A DNA stretch of 64,000 nucleotides from Desulfobacteraceae bacterium (GTDB lineage Bacteria > Desulfobacterota > Desulfobacteria > Desulfobacterales > JACKCP01): positions 124,001-188,000 of the forward strand of contig JACKCP010000005.1 in assembly GCA_020633955.1 (NCBI GenBank), read 5' to 3'. Position numbers and translations under genes: made by a program. Shown piece after piece: positions 8,339 through 17,921 of the stretch. Each line of letters starts with the position of its first letter. Positions within the stretch are counted from its first letter, which is position 1. The notes under the pieces were generated by a model. The model saw nothing but the letters and a program-made list of their open reading frames with translations. It made no database searches and had not been told where the DNA came from.

Positions 8339-8351
8339 ATTTGGAGATAAA

Positions 8352-9182
8352 ATGAAGAAATTACTATTGATTTTAATTATTATATCAAGCCATTCAACAG
8401 CCCTTTGCTTTGAAAGAATTATTCCAATGGCTCCAAATCTTGTTGAAACAGTTTATGCACTTGGAAAGGGCGGTTTAGTCTGCGGTGTTCCGATGTTTAC
8501 AGTTTATCCAGAAGATGCGCTTCAAAAACCAGTAGTGGGTGGATTTTTGAATCCTTCTTTTGAGGAGATTTTAAAGCTTTCTCCAGATCTTGTTATTGTT
8601 CAGGGTGAGTTTGACTCCTTAAAAAAATTTTCAAAAAAATATGGAATTGAAATTTTAAGGGTAAACATGGACAGCCTTGAATCAATTTATTCTGGTATAT
8701 TATTGATTGGAGAAAAATTGTCCTGTGAAAAAGAGGCCGTTTCTCTTACGGAAAGAATAAGACTAAAGTTAAAAACAGAAAAAAATATTAAACTTAAAAA
8801 AGTTTTTTTGTGTCTGGGACGGTTGAATGATTCCACAAGACAGATTTCAACTGCGGGGAGTAAAAGTTTTTTGTCTGAGATTCTGTTTCTTTGTGGTGGA
8901 ATAAATATTTTTTCAGACATTGAAAAAAATTATCTTGTTGTTTCAAAGGAAGAAATTTTGAAAAGAAGACCTGAAATAATCATTGATATTCTTCCGGGAG
9001 AAGATATTTCTTCTGAAAAAGATCAAAAAATTAAAAACATGTGGAAAAGTCTTTTCCCAAGAAAATATATTAAAGAAGAAAATATCCATGTTTTAACAAA
9101 TGAAAGACTGCTCATACCAGGACCTGGAATAGTTGAAACAGCAGAAATTTTTAAAAGAACAATAAGAGCTGAAAATGAATAA
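8352..9182 (+). CDS. btuF: corrinoid ABC transporter substrate-binding protein, BtuF-like
   Basis: A 276-residue periplasmic binding protein of the helical-backbone (TroA/BtuF) type, with an N-terminal signal sequence and the family core MAPNLVETVYALGKGGLVCGV...VVGGFLNPSFEEILKLSPDLVI. It should deliver cobalamin or a related corrinoid to BtuCD. An upstream frame begins inside the terminator at 8322; ATG 8352 follows TTGGAG and starts a clean signal peptide, so it is chosen. Cys19 is not in a consensus lipobox, so lipid anchoring is uncertain. It is the first gene after the cobalamin riboswitch; iron-siderophore specificity is made unlikely by that context. Confidence 0.85.
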   Translation: MKKLLLILIIISSHSTALCFERIIPMAPNLVETVYALGKGGLVCGVPMFTVYPEDALQKPVVGGFLNPSFEEILKLSPDLVIVQGEFDSLKKFSKKYGIEILRVNMDSLESIYSGILLIGEKLSCEKEAVSLTERIRLKLKTEKNIKLKKVFLCLGRLNDSTRQISTAGSKSFLSEILFLCGGINIFSDIEKNYLVVSKEEILKRRPEIIIDILPGEDISSEKDQKIKNMWKSLFPRKYIKEENIHVLTNERLLIPGPGIVETAEIFKRTIRAENE

Positions 9183-9972
9183 AGGTTTTTTTATAAAAAA
9201 TCTCGAGTTTGATTATAAAGACCATGATTTTTTTTTAGAGGTAAAGGAACTTTTGCTTGAGAAAAATAAGTTTGTATCGGTTATCGGGCCAAATGGAAGC
9301 GGGAAGTCCACTTTTTTAAAACTTTTATCATGTCATGAAAAGAATTTTTCAGGTGATATTTCTATTTATGGAAAAAATGTAAAAAAGATCAGTTCAAGGG
9401 ATTTTGCAAGGCTTTGCGCCCTTCTTCCCCAGGAATGCGATAAAGGTGAAAATTACAGAGTTTTTGATATTGTAATGATGGGAAGGTATCCCCATCTGGA
9501 TGGAAAAAATTATAATTTTAAAAATGAAAAGAATATTGTTTTTAATGCCATGAAGGAGGCTGGTGCACAGAGTTTTCAGAGCCGGTATTTTTCATCACTT
9601 TCTGGAGGAGAAAAAAAAAGGGTTTTAATTGCATCGGTTATTGCACAGGACACAGATTTCCTGCTTCTGGATGAGCCTTCATCAAGTCTTGATATTTCAG
9701 GTCAGGCAGAAATTTTTTCCCTTCTAAGAGATATTAAAAATAATGGAAAGGGAGTTGTTGTTGCAACCCATAACATTAATCTGGCCTCTTTTTTTTCAGA
9801 TTATATTGTTCTTTTTAAAAAGGGTAAAATACTTAAACAGGGAACTCCTTTTGAAGTTATAAATGAAAAATATCTGAAAAAAGCATATGGAGAAAATATT
9901 TCAATTATTAAAAATCCTGAACTTGAAAACATGAAAATAGTTCTTCCTGGAATAAGAGGAGGAATAAATTAA
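9175..9972 (+). CDS. btuD: corrinoid ABC transporter ATPase, BtuD/FecE-like
   Basis: A 265-residue ABC ATPase that powers BtuC. Walker A GPNGSGKST is at 38-46, the signature LSGGEKK at 142-148, Walker B LLLDEP at 163-168 and the switch His at about 199. It overlaps the btuF stop by 8 nt and its stop overlaps the btuC start, so the three are co-translated under the cobalamin riboswitch. Sequence alone cannot separate BtuD from siderophore homologues; the riboswitch decides it. Confidence 0.85.
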   Translation: MNKGFFIKNLEFDYKDHDFFLEVKELLLEKNKFVSVIGPNGSGKSTFLKLLSCHEKNFSGDISIYGKNVKKISSRDFARLCALLPQECDKGENYRVFDIVMMGRYPHLDGKNYNFKNEKNIVFNAMKEAGAQSFQSRYFSSLSGGEKKRVLIASVIAQDTDFLLLDEPSSSLDISGQAEIFSLLRDIKNNGKGVVVATHNINLASFFSDYIVLFKKGKILKQGTPFEVINEKYLKKAYGENISIIKNPELENMKIVLPGIRGGIN

Positions 9973-10946
9973 TGCTGCCTTTAAAAAACAAGGTTCATAT
10001 TTTAATTTATTTCTTTGTTTTTGTTTTAACAGGAGTTGTTTCTCCGTTTTTCGGGTCATCTGATATTTCTTTGACAAATATAATTACTGACCATGAGAGT
10101 GCAGACTATCTTATTCTTGTTTATCAGAGAATCCCGCGTATCATCACGGGGCTTTTGTGCGGAGCAGGGCTTGGCTGCTGCGGGGCATGTCTTCAGGTGA
10201 TTTTAAAAAATCCCCTTGCCGAACCATATGTCCTTGGAATTTCAGGGATAAGTTCTCTTTTTTTATCTTTTTCAATTATTGTTTTAAACGGACTTATTCC
10301 ATCTGGAATAGCATCTCTTGCAGGTGCTCTTCTGGCTGTTTTTATAATAGATTTTTCATTCAGGGCCTTTAAGTCGGATTCTGACTCAACCATTCTTGCA
10401 GGAGTGAGTCTTAACATTCTTTCAGCCTCGTTAATAATGTTTTTAAAATATTTTGCTTCCCCAAACAAGCTTGTTGCAGTGGAGAGGTGGTTTATGGGAA
10501 ACCTTGATGTTATTGGATATGATAACCTTATCTGGCTTTTTGTTATTTGTGTTTGCGGGATTTTACTTATTTTTTTTAAGTCTGAAGAATTAAATATCAT
10601 GGGGTTTGATATAAGCCTTGCAGTTTCTAGGGGAGTTGATCCGGCAAAAATAAGAAGAATCATATATTTTGCAGCAGGTTTAATAACTGCCGGTGTTGTA
10701 TGGATTGCAGGGCCAGTTGGATTTGTGGGCTTAATAATTCCCCACATTGTAAAGAATTTTTCAGGAAGTGAAATGAAAACAGTAATTCTTGGGAGCAGTT
10801 TTCTTGGAGGCGGTTTTCTCTGTATCTGTGATATTTTTTCAAGAGTATTGATTGCTCCGGCGGAACTTCCAGTTGGGATTATTACCTCAATAAGCGGAGC
10901 GCCTGTTTTTTTGTATATTTTGTTTAAAATGAAAAAGAAAAAATAA
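9972..10946 (+). CDS. btuC: corrinoid ABC transporter permease, BtuC-like
   Basis: A 324-residue FecCD/BtuC-type permease with about ten membrane helices. Landmarks are PRIITGLLCGAGLGCCGACLQ, NPLAEPYVLGISG near residues 77-89, and GPVGFVGLIIPHIVK near 250, which are conserved in this importer class. It should form the inner-membrane channel of BtuC2D2 with the ATPase encoded immediately upstream. A long open frame on the opposite strand (10193-10987) is a composition shadow. Confidence 0.87.
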   Translation: MLPLKNKVHILIYFFVFVLTGVVSPFFGSSDISLTNIITDHESADYLILVYQRIPRIITGLLCGAGLGCCGACLQVILKNPLAEPYVLGISGISSLFLSFSIIVLNGLIPSGIASLAGALLAVFIIDFSFRAFKSDSDSTILAGVSLNILSASLIMFLKYFASPNKLVAVERWFMGNLDVIGYDNLIWLFVICVCGILLIFFKSEELNIMGFDISLAVSRGVDPAKIRRIIYFAAGLITAGVVWIAGPVGFVGLIIPHIVKNFSGSEMKTVILGSSFLGGGFLCICDIFSRVLIAPAELPVGIITSISGAPVFLYILFKMKKKK

Positions 10947-11143
10947 AATTGTTCACTTTTAATTGGAGCTGATGCGGGGGGCTTCAAAATCCTCTTTCTG
11001 ATCTGGTCTTTGATAAAAGAGATAAAAAGACTTATTCCCGGAACAGGGACAGAAACTCCAGCATTCCATTTTTCATTAAACTGGTTTTTCTCAGTTTTGA
11101 GGTGAATAAGAAGAAAATAATTATAATTAATATGGAGAGTAGA

Positions 11144-12007
11144 ATGAAAAAAATTACACTAGTTTTGACAGGCCTTCTTTTTTTTGCTCTGAAACCTGCT
11201 TTTGCACTTGATGTCTGCACTTTTGAGTCATTTTTCACAGAGGATGATACCCATCTTGAGTCTGTGGAAATTAAAAATTTCAAAATTTCAGACTTTACCT
11301 TTTCCTATGAAGGTACAGACTGGGGAGGCGGAATGTTTTCATGGACAGGTTTTGCCTGGTCATCCCACAGGGACACATTTACAAAAGGCTATGATAATCA
11401 GTACAGCGCAATAACAAAGTATGGATTTGATAAAAGTGATGTTTACTGCATTGCATATCCAGGAAGTGAAGATTTTATTATGCTGGATGAAGAATCCGAA
11501 GTATCCGGCTTTTATGTGACAAATACAACTTATGCCTACTATTCAATGTCTGAAGGTGATGCTTTTTCCAAAAAATTTGGAGGTGATTCAGGATCTGATC
11601 CTGATTATTTCAAACTGATAGTTGAAGGCTATAACAGTTCTAATTCAAAAACAGGTGAAGTTCATTTTTATCTGGCAGACTTCAGGGACAGCGATAACTC
11701 AAAGGATTATATTGTTGATGAATGGAAATGGGTAAAACTTTCATCCCTTGGCAAGGTTAAAAAACTGAAATTTCTGCTTTCTTCATCTGATAATGGTGAT
11801 TTTGGAATGAATACTCCGGGATATTTTGCAATGGATAATTTAAACGGAAAAGATCCTTCTGATTCGGACAGCGATAATGAAATATCATGTTTTATTTCAG
11901 GACTTGGAGTATCCGGCGGATTAAAGAAAAATAAAGTTTTGTTTTTTGCTTTTGTTTCACTGGTTTTATTTGGACTGTCCGTAAAAAGAGAGAAAAATGA
12001 AAGTTAA
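11144..12007 (+). CDS. DUF4465-like surface protein of the B12 locus
   Basis: A 287-residue exported protein. A signal peptide (residues 1-22, ending AFA) precedes a mature domain rich in Asp, Ser and aromatic residues, with TDWGGGMFSWTGFAWSS, YDNQYSAITKYG, CIAYPGS and YFAMDNL, which resemble DUF4465 proteins. The end has a Ser/Asp-rich linker, SCFISGLG, a membrane helix and a Lys/Arg tail, like a C-terminal sorting signal. It lies between btuC and the receptor gene, overlapping the latter by 11 nt. Related accessory proteins occur in bacterial cobamide loci, so corrinoid capture is a reasonable but unproven role. ATG 11144 after GGAG is preferred to 11102. Confidence 0.7.
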   Translation: MKKITLVLTGLLFFALKPAFALDVCTFESFFTEDDTHLESVEIKNFKISDFTFSYEGTDWGGGMFSWTGFAWSSHRDTFTKGYDNQYSAITKYGFDKSDVYCIAYPGSEDFIMLDEESEVSGFYVTNTTYAYYSMSEGDAFSKKFGGDSGSDPDYFKLIVEGYNSSNSKTGEVHFYLADFRDSDNSKDYIVDEWKWVKLSSLGKVKKLKFLLSSSDNGDFGMNTPGYFAMDNLNGKDPSDSDSDNEISCFISGLGVSGGLKKNKVLFFAFVSLVLFGLSVKREKNES

Positions 12008-13940
12008 GCTTTTAGTTTTCAGTTTAATTTTGTTTTTACCTCTGGTTTGTTTTGCAGATAATTCAAGCCTTTTTCTTGATGAAATAGTTGTTGAGGAAAA
12101 GGCTTCGTATGAATCGGATAAAAAATCAGGTTTTAATACTATTATTACAAGAGAAGAAATTGAAAGAAGGGGATATGTTTCCCTTTTTAATCTTCTTGAA
12201 AGTGAAAATTCAGTTTCAATCAGATCAGACACAGGTTCAGACAAGTTTTCTGTTATTGATTTAAGGGGAATGGGAGAGGCTTCAGGTTCAAATGTATTAA
12301 TTGTGGTAGATGATGAAATTGTCAATTCTTCAGACATGTCAGCAGCCGACCTGAATGATATTCCATCCAGTCTTATTGAATCAGTTGAAATAATCAGGGG
12401 GAGCGGCGGGGTTTTAAACGGTGCAGGTGCCGTTTCCGGGGTTATAAAAATAAAAACCATTGCACCAGAGAAAAACAAGGCTTTATTGAATTTAAATTAT
12501 GGTTCCCATGAAACATTGGAAAAATCTTTATATATTTCACATAAAGATAAAATTCATTCTGTTTCATTAAGCTCTATTTTTTATGATTCGCAAGGTTATA
12601 GAGAAAACAGTTTTTATGAAAAAGCAAATGCACATTTGAAATATGAAAATAATTTTTCAGATTCAGTAAAGTTTGGGTTAACAGGTTTTGTTTTAAAGGA
12701 TAAATATGGACTTCCAGGTGGTGTTTCAATAGATGAAGCCTCTGATTATGATAAAAGAAAAAAAACTGATTTCCCTTTTGATAATGGTTTTACCCATAAA
12801 AAAAAAATAAATCTTAACTTCAGAAAAAATTTTTTAAAATATGGAACCATTAATATAACAAGGGGATATTCGTATAAAGATAATGACTATCTTATGGGTT
12901 ATTCCCCACTGATTTCAGAAGAAGATCAGCAAAATTCAATTTCAACTGTTTCAAAGGATTTAAGAATTTCCCATGATTTTACAAAAGATGATTTTTCCTT
13001 TGTATCAGGGGTTGACTGTTTTTTTGATGATTATGTAAGAACTTCCAGAACAGAAAGCTTAAGAAAAAACGGGCAGCTTGATGCTAAGGATTTTTATTTT
13101 TCAGGTTTTTTAAAAAAAGAAAAAATCAGACTTAATTTCGGGGTGAGATATTCAAATTCAAAATCAAAATTCCGTGAAGATGAACTTTTAAACGGAAGAG
13201 GGATAAAAGGTGATATTTTAAATAAGGATTATAATAACAATGCACTTGAACTTGGTATTACATATACTCCCTTTGATTTCCCGATGGAGTTTTTCAGCCT
13301 TTTTTCAAAGTCCTACAGAAATCCAAATATTGATGAACTTGGGTTTTCTTCAGGAAGTTTAAGTCCCCAGCAGTCATTAAATTATGAAATTGGTCTAAGG
13401 TTTTTTTCAAATTCTTTTTTAAAGGCTGAAACATCTGCTTTTTATTTAAAGACTAAAGATGAAATTTATTATGGAGAAGATGATCAAGGCGGTAAATTCA
13501 ACAAAAACTATGAAAGCTCTACAATTAGAAAAGGTATTGATTTAAATATTAAATTAAATATTTTAAAAAATCTTTTTGCTGCAACAGGTTTCAGTTTTAT
13601 CAAGGCGGAGTTTGAAGATTTGGGAGAAGAAATTCCACTTGTGTCGGATTTAAAATATTTTGCATTTCTTGAATACGAAGCTTTAAGAAATTTAATTTTT
13701 TCGGTTGATTATTCATATTTTTCTTCAAAAAAACAGGGATCAGATATTTATGGGAAACTTTCAAGAATTCCATCCTATGATACAGTTGATTTTGCCTTAA
13801 GATATAAAATTAATAAGTTCTCATTTTTTATTAAGTCAGAAAATATTTTTAATGAAAAATATTTTACTTCAGCATATGAAAATACCTGCTACCCAATGCC
13901 TGAAAGAACTTTTACTGCAGGAATCAAGGCGGAGTTTTGA
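11997..13940 (+). CDS. btuB: TonB-dependent outer-membrane receptor, BtuB-like
   Basis: A 647-residue outer-membrane transporter: signal peptide (1-20), TonB box region LDEIVVEE, plug domain (about 40-155, with VIDLRGMGEASGSNVLIVVDD and ESVEIIRGSGGVLNGAGAVSGVIKIKT), then a 22-strand type barrel ending RTFTAGIKAEF with the terminal Phe needed for assembly. It probably imports cobalamin, judged by the riboswitch and adjacent btuFDC rather than by unique residues. It overlaps the genes on both sides, so it belongs to the same transcript. No tonB-exbBD is in the window. Confidence 0.85.
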   Translation: MKVKLLVFSLILFLPLVCFADNSSLFLDEIVVEEKASYESDKKSGFNTIITREEIERRGYVSLFNLLESENSVSIRSDTGSDKFSVIDLRGMGEASGSNVLIVVDDEIVNSSDMSAADLNDIPSSLIESVEIIRGSGGVLNGAGAVSGVIKIKTIAPEKNKALLNLNYGSHETLEKSLYISHKDKIHSVSLSSIFYDSQGYRENSFYEKANAHLKYENNFSDSVKFGLTGFVLKDKYGLPGGVSIDEASDYDKRKKTDFPFDNGFTHKKKINLNFRKNFLKYGTINITRGYSYKDNDYLMGYSPLISEEDQQNSISTVSKDLRISHDFTKDDFSFVSGVDCFFDDYVRTSRTESLRKNGQLDAKDFYFSGFLKKEKIRLNFGVRYSNSKSKFREDELLNGRGIKGDILNKDYNNNALELGITYTPFDFPMEFFSLFSKSYRNPNIDELGFSSGSLSPQQSLNYEIGLRFFSNSFLKAETSAFYLKTKDEIYYGEDDQGGKFNKNYESSTIRKGIDLNIKLNILKNLFAATGFSFIKAEFEDLGEEIPLVSDLKYFAFLEYEALRNLIFSVDYSYFSSKKQGSDIYGKLSRIPSYDTVDFALRYKINKFSFFIKSENIFNEKYFTSAYENTCYPMPERTFTAGIKAEF

Positions 13941-14746
13941 TGAGAAGGTTAATAATTTTTATGATTTTTTTTTGCCTGTTGTTTGATTTTGGATTTTCAG
14001 GTGAATTTGATCCTGCAGCCGAACAAAAGGGCTCTTTTGCTGTAAAAAATGATAATGCTGAAATTTTAAACTGGGCAGATTCATTTTATGATTATTTACC
14101 TGGTAAAAACGTGGATGAAATATGGAAAAATCCCTTGAATGCACTTGGAAAGGCTTCAGGAGAAGTATCTGATATTGTCTGTCTTGGTGACGGCGGTGAG
14201 ATTACCCTTGGTTTTTATCCTCCAGTGAAGAACAGGCCGGGTTTTGATTTTGCTGTATTTGAAAATTCTTTTTCAGACAGGTTTCTAGAGCTTGCAAGGG
14301 TTTTTGTGTCAACAAATGGAACTGATTTTATTGGATTTGATACTTTTTCAAATACTTTAAACCCTGTCTCAACATATGGAACAGTTAATCCTGAAGATAT
14401 AAAAAATTTTGCTGGAAAATACAGGCGGGGTTATGGAACCTGCTTTGATCTTGATGAGTTAAGAGAAAACCAGATGGTGGTTTCTGGAAAAGTTGATTTG
14501 AACGAAATTAATTTTATAAAAATTAAAGATGTAATTGGCAGCGGAGAAGAAACTGATTCTAGGGGAAATCCGATATTTGATCCATACCCCACCTTTGGAA
14601 GCGGAGGTTTTGACCTTGACGGGGCATGCTCCCTTGACGGGCTTTTAATAAGTCAGGATGAAGAAGATTCTGATGAAGATGGTATTGAATATTCTGGTGA
14701 AGGGTTTGGAAATGAAGGCGGGTGTTTTATTACAATAATTTTTTAA
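13940..14746 (+). CDS. putative surface protein of the B12 locus, ends at a CFI motif
   Basis: A 268-residue exported protein: signal peptide (about 1-20), then a conserved-looking domain with GDGGEITLGFYPP, PGFDFAVFENSF, LARVFVSTNGTDF, KYRRGYGTCFDLDEL and YPTFGSGGFDLDG, which I associate with uncharacterised surface proteins often having C-terminal anchors. An acidic linker leads to NEGGCFITIIF at the very end, with no following membrane helix. The start ATG shares one base with the receptor stop (TGATG) and follows GGAG. Its place as last gene of the riboswitch-controlled locus suggests a role in corrinoid capture; function unknown. Confidence 0.65.
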   Translation: MRRLIIFMIFFCLLFDFGFSGEFDPAAEQKGSFAVKNDNAEILNWADSFYDYLPGKNVDEIWKNPLNALGKASGEVSDIVCLGDGGEITLGFYPPVKNRPGFDFAVFENSFSDRFLELARVFVSTNGTDFIGFDTFSNTLNPVSTYGTVNPEDIKNFAGKYRRGYGTCFDLDELRENQMVVSGKVDLNEINFIKIKDVIGSGEETDSRGNPIFDPYPTFGSGGFDLDGACSLDGLLISQDEEDSDEDGIEYSGEGFGNEGGCFITIIF

Positions 14747-14903
14747 ATTGGAATTTTAAAAATTATAAAAACTTGTTATCATAAAAACTCTTGATCTGGT
14801 TTGGCCGCTTGTGCGGCAGCTTTATTCTAAAGCTTATACTCTTTAAGAGCTTATTTTTTTTGCAAAAAATGCAGGTGTTGTTCAGCAGCAGATTAATATG
14901 TAT

Positions 14904-15045
14904 TTAGAAGCCGAAAAAAACGGTCTTTTTTGTCCATTGGCAAGTCAGATAAAAATTTTAAATTCCAAGTACTTAATGCATGCCTGAACTTAAGTTTTTT
15001 ATATTCCTTGACGTGAAGAAGAAGTCATTGTTTTCGGTTAGTTAC
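14904..15045. repeat. family B dispersed repeat, diverged copy
   Basis: TAGAAGCCGAAAAAAACGGTCTTTTTTGTCCATT at the left, CCAAGTACTTAATG in the core and a right arm ending TTTTCGGTTAGTTAC match family B, with more divergence than other copies. It fills part of the 469-nt gap 14747-15215. The same gap has a small GCCGC/GCGGC hairpin near 14802-14818, which may end the B12 operon, and otherwise nothing recognisable. Confidence 0.55.
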
Positions 15046-15215
15046 AATTTCAAATATCTGAAATTAATTTTATGGTGCATTGAAATTTATGGTGCGAGGC
15101 ACAAGAAAACAGGATACAATCCCGCATTAGAAAGAGTTTATGCTGAATTTTAATTTCAGTTCAGCACTATGGTGAAAAAATGGGGTTTTTTAATTGAATT
15201 ATAAAAATTAAAATA

Positions 15216-17498
15216 ATGAAAAAAACATTGGGATCAATTACAAATAAAATTAAAAAATTATTCTCAAAAAGGCTTATTGCTGACTATAGAATGGCCCCCT
15301 TTTTTGATGTTTCGCTAGACCTTCTTTGTATTGCAGATTTTGACGGAAAAATACTCAAAGTCAATAAAGCATTTGAAAATACACTTAAATTCAATGAAAA
15401 GGATTTTGTTAATTCCAATTTTTTGAACTTTGTCCATGAAGAAGATAAAATTAAAACCCTTGAAGGAATTGAAATTCTTAAAAAAGAGGGGCAGATACTT
15501 AATTTTGTAAACAGATGTATTACAAAAGACGGGAATTATAAATATATTGAATGGAAATCAAGAATTTATAATGATTTTATTTATTCAGCAGGAAGCGATA
15601 TATCAAAAAGAATTGCTGCTCTTGAAAAGTTAAAGCAGAGCGAAAATACATACAGGCAGATTTTTGAAAATTCTCCTCTTGGAATTCTTCATTATAATAA
15701 TGATGGAATCATAACAAAAATTAATGATAATTTTGCTCAAATTATTGGAAGCTCCAAAGAAGTTCTTACAGGTCTTGATATGTTTTCCTTAAAAGATGAA
15801 AGAATAAAAAAGGCTGTAAAAGATTCCCTTGATAAAAATCTTATTTCAAGACTTGAAATTGTATACAAAGCACAGACTTCCGGTAAAGTTTTTCCGGTAA
15901 GAATAGTTTTTGCACCTGTTTTTACAAATCAAAGGGAGCTTCTTGGGGGAGTTGGAATAATTGAGGATATATCAAGCAGGATTGAGGCTGAAAAAAAAAT
16001 AAAAGAAAATTTAGAAAAATATCTCTGCCTTTTTGAGCATGCTGCAGACGGCATTTTAATAGGCAATAGAAACGGTATAATCATTGATGCAAATTCAAGC
16101 ATTTGTAAAATGAGCGGATATTCAAGGGAAGAAATTATCGGTAAAAATATCAGTTTTTTATTTCCAAAAGAAGTTATTGAAAAATCTCCATTAGATTATA
16201 ATTCAGTTTTGAGCGGAAAAACTGTTTTGGCTCAGCGTGATCTTCAAAAAAAAGACGGTTCTTTTATTTTTATAGAAATGAATACAAGCCAGGTTAATGA
16301 AAACACTCTTCAGACTTATATCAGGGATGTTACAGAACAATATTTACTAAAGGAAAGGCTGAGACATTCAGAAAAAATGGAGGCCATAGGCCAGCTGACC
16401 GGAGGCATTGCACATGATTACAACAATATGCTTTCAGGAATTTTTGGAGGCATAGAACTTTTGGAAAAAACATCAAATCCAAAAGAAGCTTCAAAATACA
16501 TTGAAATTATAAAAAAATCAGCAAAAAGAACTGCTGAACTTAATGAAAAACTTTTATCTTTTGCAAGAAAAACAGAGCTTGTTTTTTTACCTGTAAATAT
16601 TAATGAAGCAATTGAAAATACCATAGATATTTTAAAATATACTTTGGATAAAAAAATAAGCATAATTTTTGAAAAAAACAAAAAAGATATTTTTGTAAAC
16701 GGAAACCTTTCCCAGCTTCAAAATGTGTTTATGAATTTAGGTATTAATTCAGGTTTTGCTATGAAAAACGGAGGCAGGCTTTGTTTTGAAACAAGTGTTA
16801 TGTATTTGGATTCTAATTATTTGAAAATGGTTGGAAATAATTTGAATGAAGGAAATTATGTTCTTGTAAGTGTTTCAGATGAAGGCGAAGGCATTCCAGT
16901 CAAATATCAGTCTAAAGTGTTTGAACCTTTTTTTACCACAAAAAATGAAAAACAGGGATCAGGTTTAGGCCTTGCCTCAGCATACGGAATAATAAGCGAA
17001 CACAATGGACTGATAAATTTTTACAGTGAAGAAAATAGAGGAACTGTATTTCATATTTATCTTCCACTTATCGAATCCTTGGAATTTTTTGATGAAAATA
17101 AAATTGAACAGATTTCAAATCTCAATGGAAGCGGAACTATTCTTATTGTAGATGATGAAGAAATTGTCAGGACAACTGTAAGTGCCATGCTTTCTGAAAT
17201 AGGCTACAATGTTTTAGAGGCTGAAAACGGTAAAGCCGGATATGAAATATATAAAGAAAAACACGAGTTAATTGATGTTGTAATTCTTGATATGATAATG
17301 CCTGAAATGAATGGAAAAGAATGTTTTTATGCAATAAGGCTTTTTAATCCCTTTGCAAAAATTGTTTTATGTTCAGGATTTTCAGAGGAAGAAGATTTTA
17401 TTGAATTAAAAGAGGGTAAAGTTAACGATTTTATAAGAAAGCCTTTTTATATTTCTGAACTTGCCGGCATTTTGAGCAGGCTGATTAAAAATGATTAA
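15216..17498 (+). CDS. hybrid sensor histidine kinase with three PAS domains
   Basis: A 760-residue cytoplasmic protein without clear membrane segments. Order: three PAS domains (about 25-135, 145-265, 270-380), HisKA with phosphoacceptor His400 in GGIAHDYNNMLSG, an HATPase domain with EGEGIPVKYQSKVFEPFFTT and GSGLGLASAYGI, and a C-terminal receiver with acidic pair DDEE and phosphoacceptor Asp692 (LDMIMPEMNG). The ligand or redox cue of the PAS domains is unknown, and no separate response regulator lies nearby. Its stop is only 3 nt from that of the convergent marR-type gene. Confidence 0.9.
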   Translation: MKKTLGSITNKIKKLFSKRLIADYRMAPFFDVSLDLLCIADFDGKILKVNKAFENTLKFNEKDFVNSNFLNFVHEEDKIKTLEGIEILKKEGQILNFVNRCITKDGNYKYIEWKSRIYNDFIYSAGSDISKRIAALEKLKQSENTYRQIFENSPLGILHYNNDGIITKINDNFAQIIGSSKEVLTGLDMFSLKDERIKKAVKDSLDKNLISRLEIVYKAQTSGKVFPVRIVFAPVFTNQRELLGGVGIIEDISSRIEAEKKIKENLEKYLCLFEHAADGILIGNRNGIIIDANSSICKMSGYSREEIIGKNISFLFPKEVIEKSPLDYNSVLSGKTVLAQRDLQKKDGSFIFIEMNTSQVNENTLQTYIRDVTEQYLLKERLRHSEKMEAIGQLTGGIAHDYNNMLSGIFGGIELLEKTSNPKEASKYIEIIKKSAKRTAELNEKLLSFARKTELVFLPVNINEAIENTIDILKYTLDKKISIIFEKNKKDIFVNGNLSQLQNVFMNLGINSGFAMKNGGRLCFETSVMYLDSNYLKMVGNNLNEGNYVLVSVSDEGEGIPVKYQSKVFEPFFTTKNEKQGSGLGLASAYGIISEHNGLINFYSEENRGTVFHIYLPLIESLEFFDENKIEQISNLNGSGTILIVDDEEIVRTTVSAMLSEIGYNVLEAENGKAGYEIYKEKHELIDVVILDMIMPEMNGKECFYAIRLFNPFAKIVLCSGFSEEEDFIELKEGKVNDFIRKPFYISELAGILSRLIKND

Positions 17499-17501
17499 AA
17501 A

Positions 17502-17921
17502 TTAATCTGCTGTGTTTAAAAATTTGTTAAGCATGTTTTTTAAAACAATTTTTTCTTCATCTGAATAATGTTTCAATAATTCTTCATTTGCTTTTTCTCT
17601 TTCAAGAAGTATTTCTTCTTTAAGTTCCTCAACTTTTTTCCCTGGAAATATTCTTGAAACCCTTTTGTCGTTTGGATCATTTTTTCTTATTATCCATCCA
17701 TGTTCTTCCATTCTTTCAAGAACTCCGGAAACAGTTGCATTATCCGATACAAGCCTTTTGCTTATTTCACCGGGAGTTAAGCCTTCATGCTCGACAACAA
17801 CTTCAAGAATCAGATGCTGAACAGCAGTAAGTCCATATGGCTGAAGCTTTTTTTTTAAAAAACTCTGTGATTTCTGATTTGCCTTTGCTAAAAGAAAAGC
17901 AATGCAGTCTGTATATTTCAT
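17502..17921 (-). CDS. MarR-family transcriptional regulator
   Basis: A 139-residue winged-helix protein: LTAVQHLILEVVVEHEGLTPGEISKRLVSDNATVSGVLERMEEHGWIIRKNDPNDKRVSRIF is the MarR DNA-binding domain including the wing with the conserved Asp-Lys-Arg. MarR dimers repress genes and respond to small ligands. GTG at 17945 is possible, but ATG at 17921 follows AAAGGA and is preferred. It is convergent with the histidine kinase and has no obvious target beside it. Confidence 0.88.
   Translation of the reverse strand: MKYTDCIAFLLAKANQKSQSFLKKKLQPYGLTAVQHLILEVVVEHEGLTPGEISKRLVSDNATVSGVLERMEEHGWIIRKNDPNDKRVSRIFPGKKVEELKEEILLEREKANEELLKHYSDEEKIVLKNMLNKFLNTAD

Noticed and set aside
8322..8351. Upstream start of btuF giving MVRGFLFGDKMKK.
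   Set aside because: This start is inside the terminator stem and would put ten extra residues ahead of a normal signal peptide; ATG 8352 has TTGGAG upstream.
10193..10987. 264-codon open frame on the minus strand.
   Set aside because: It is antisense to btuC, has Pro/Ser/Thr-rich content typical of composition shadows, and no ribosome binding site.
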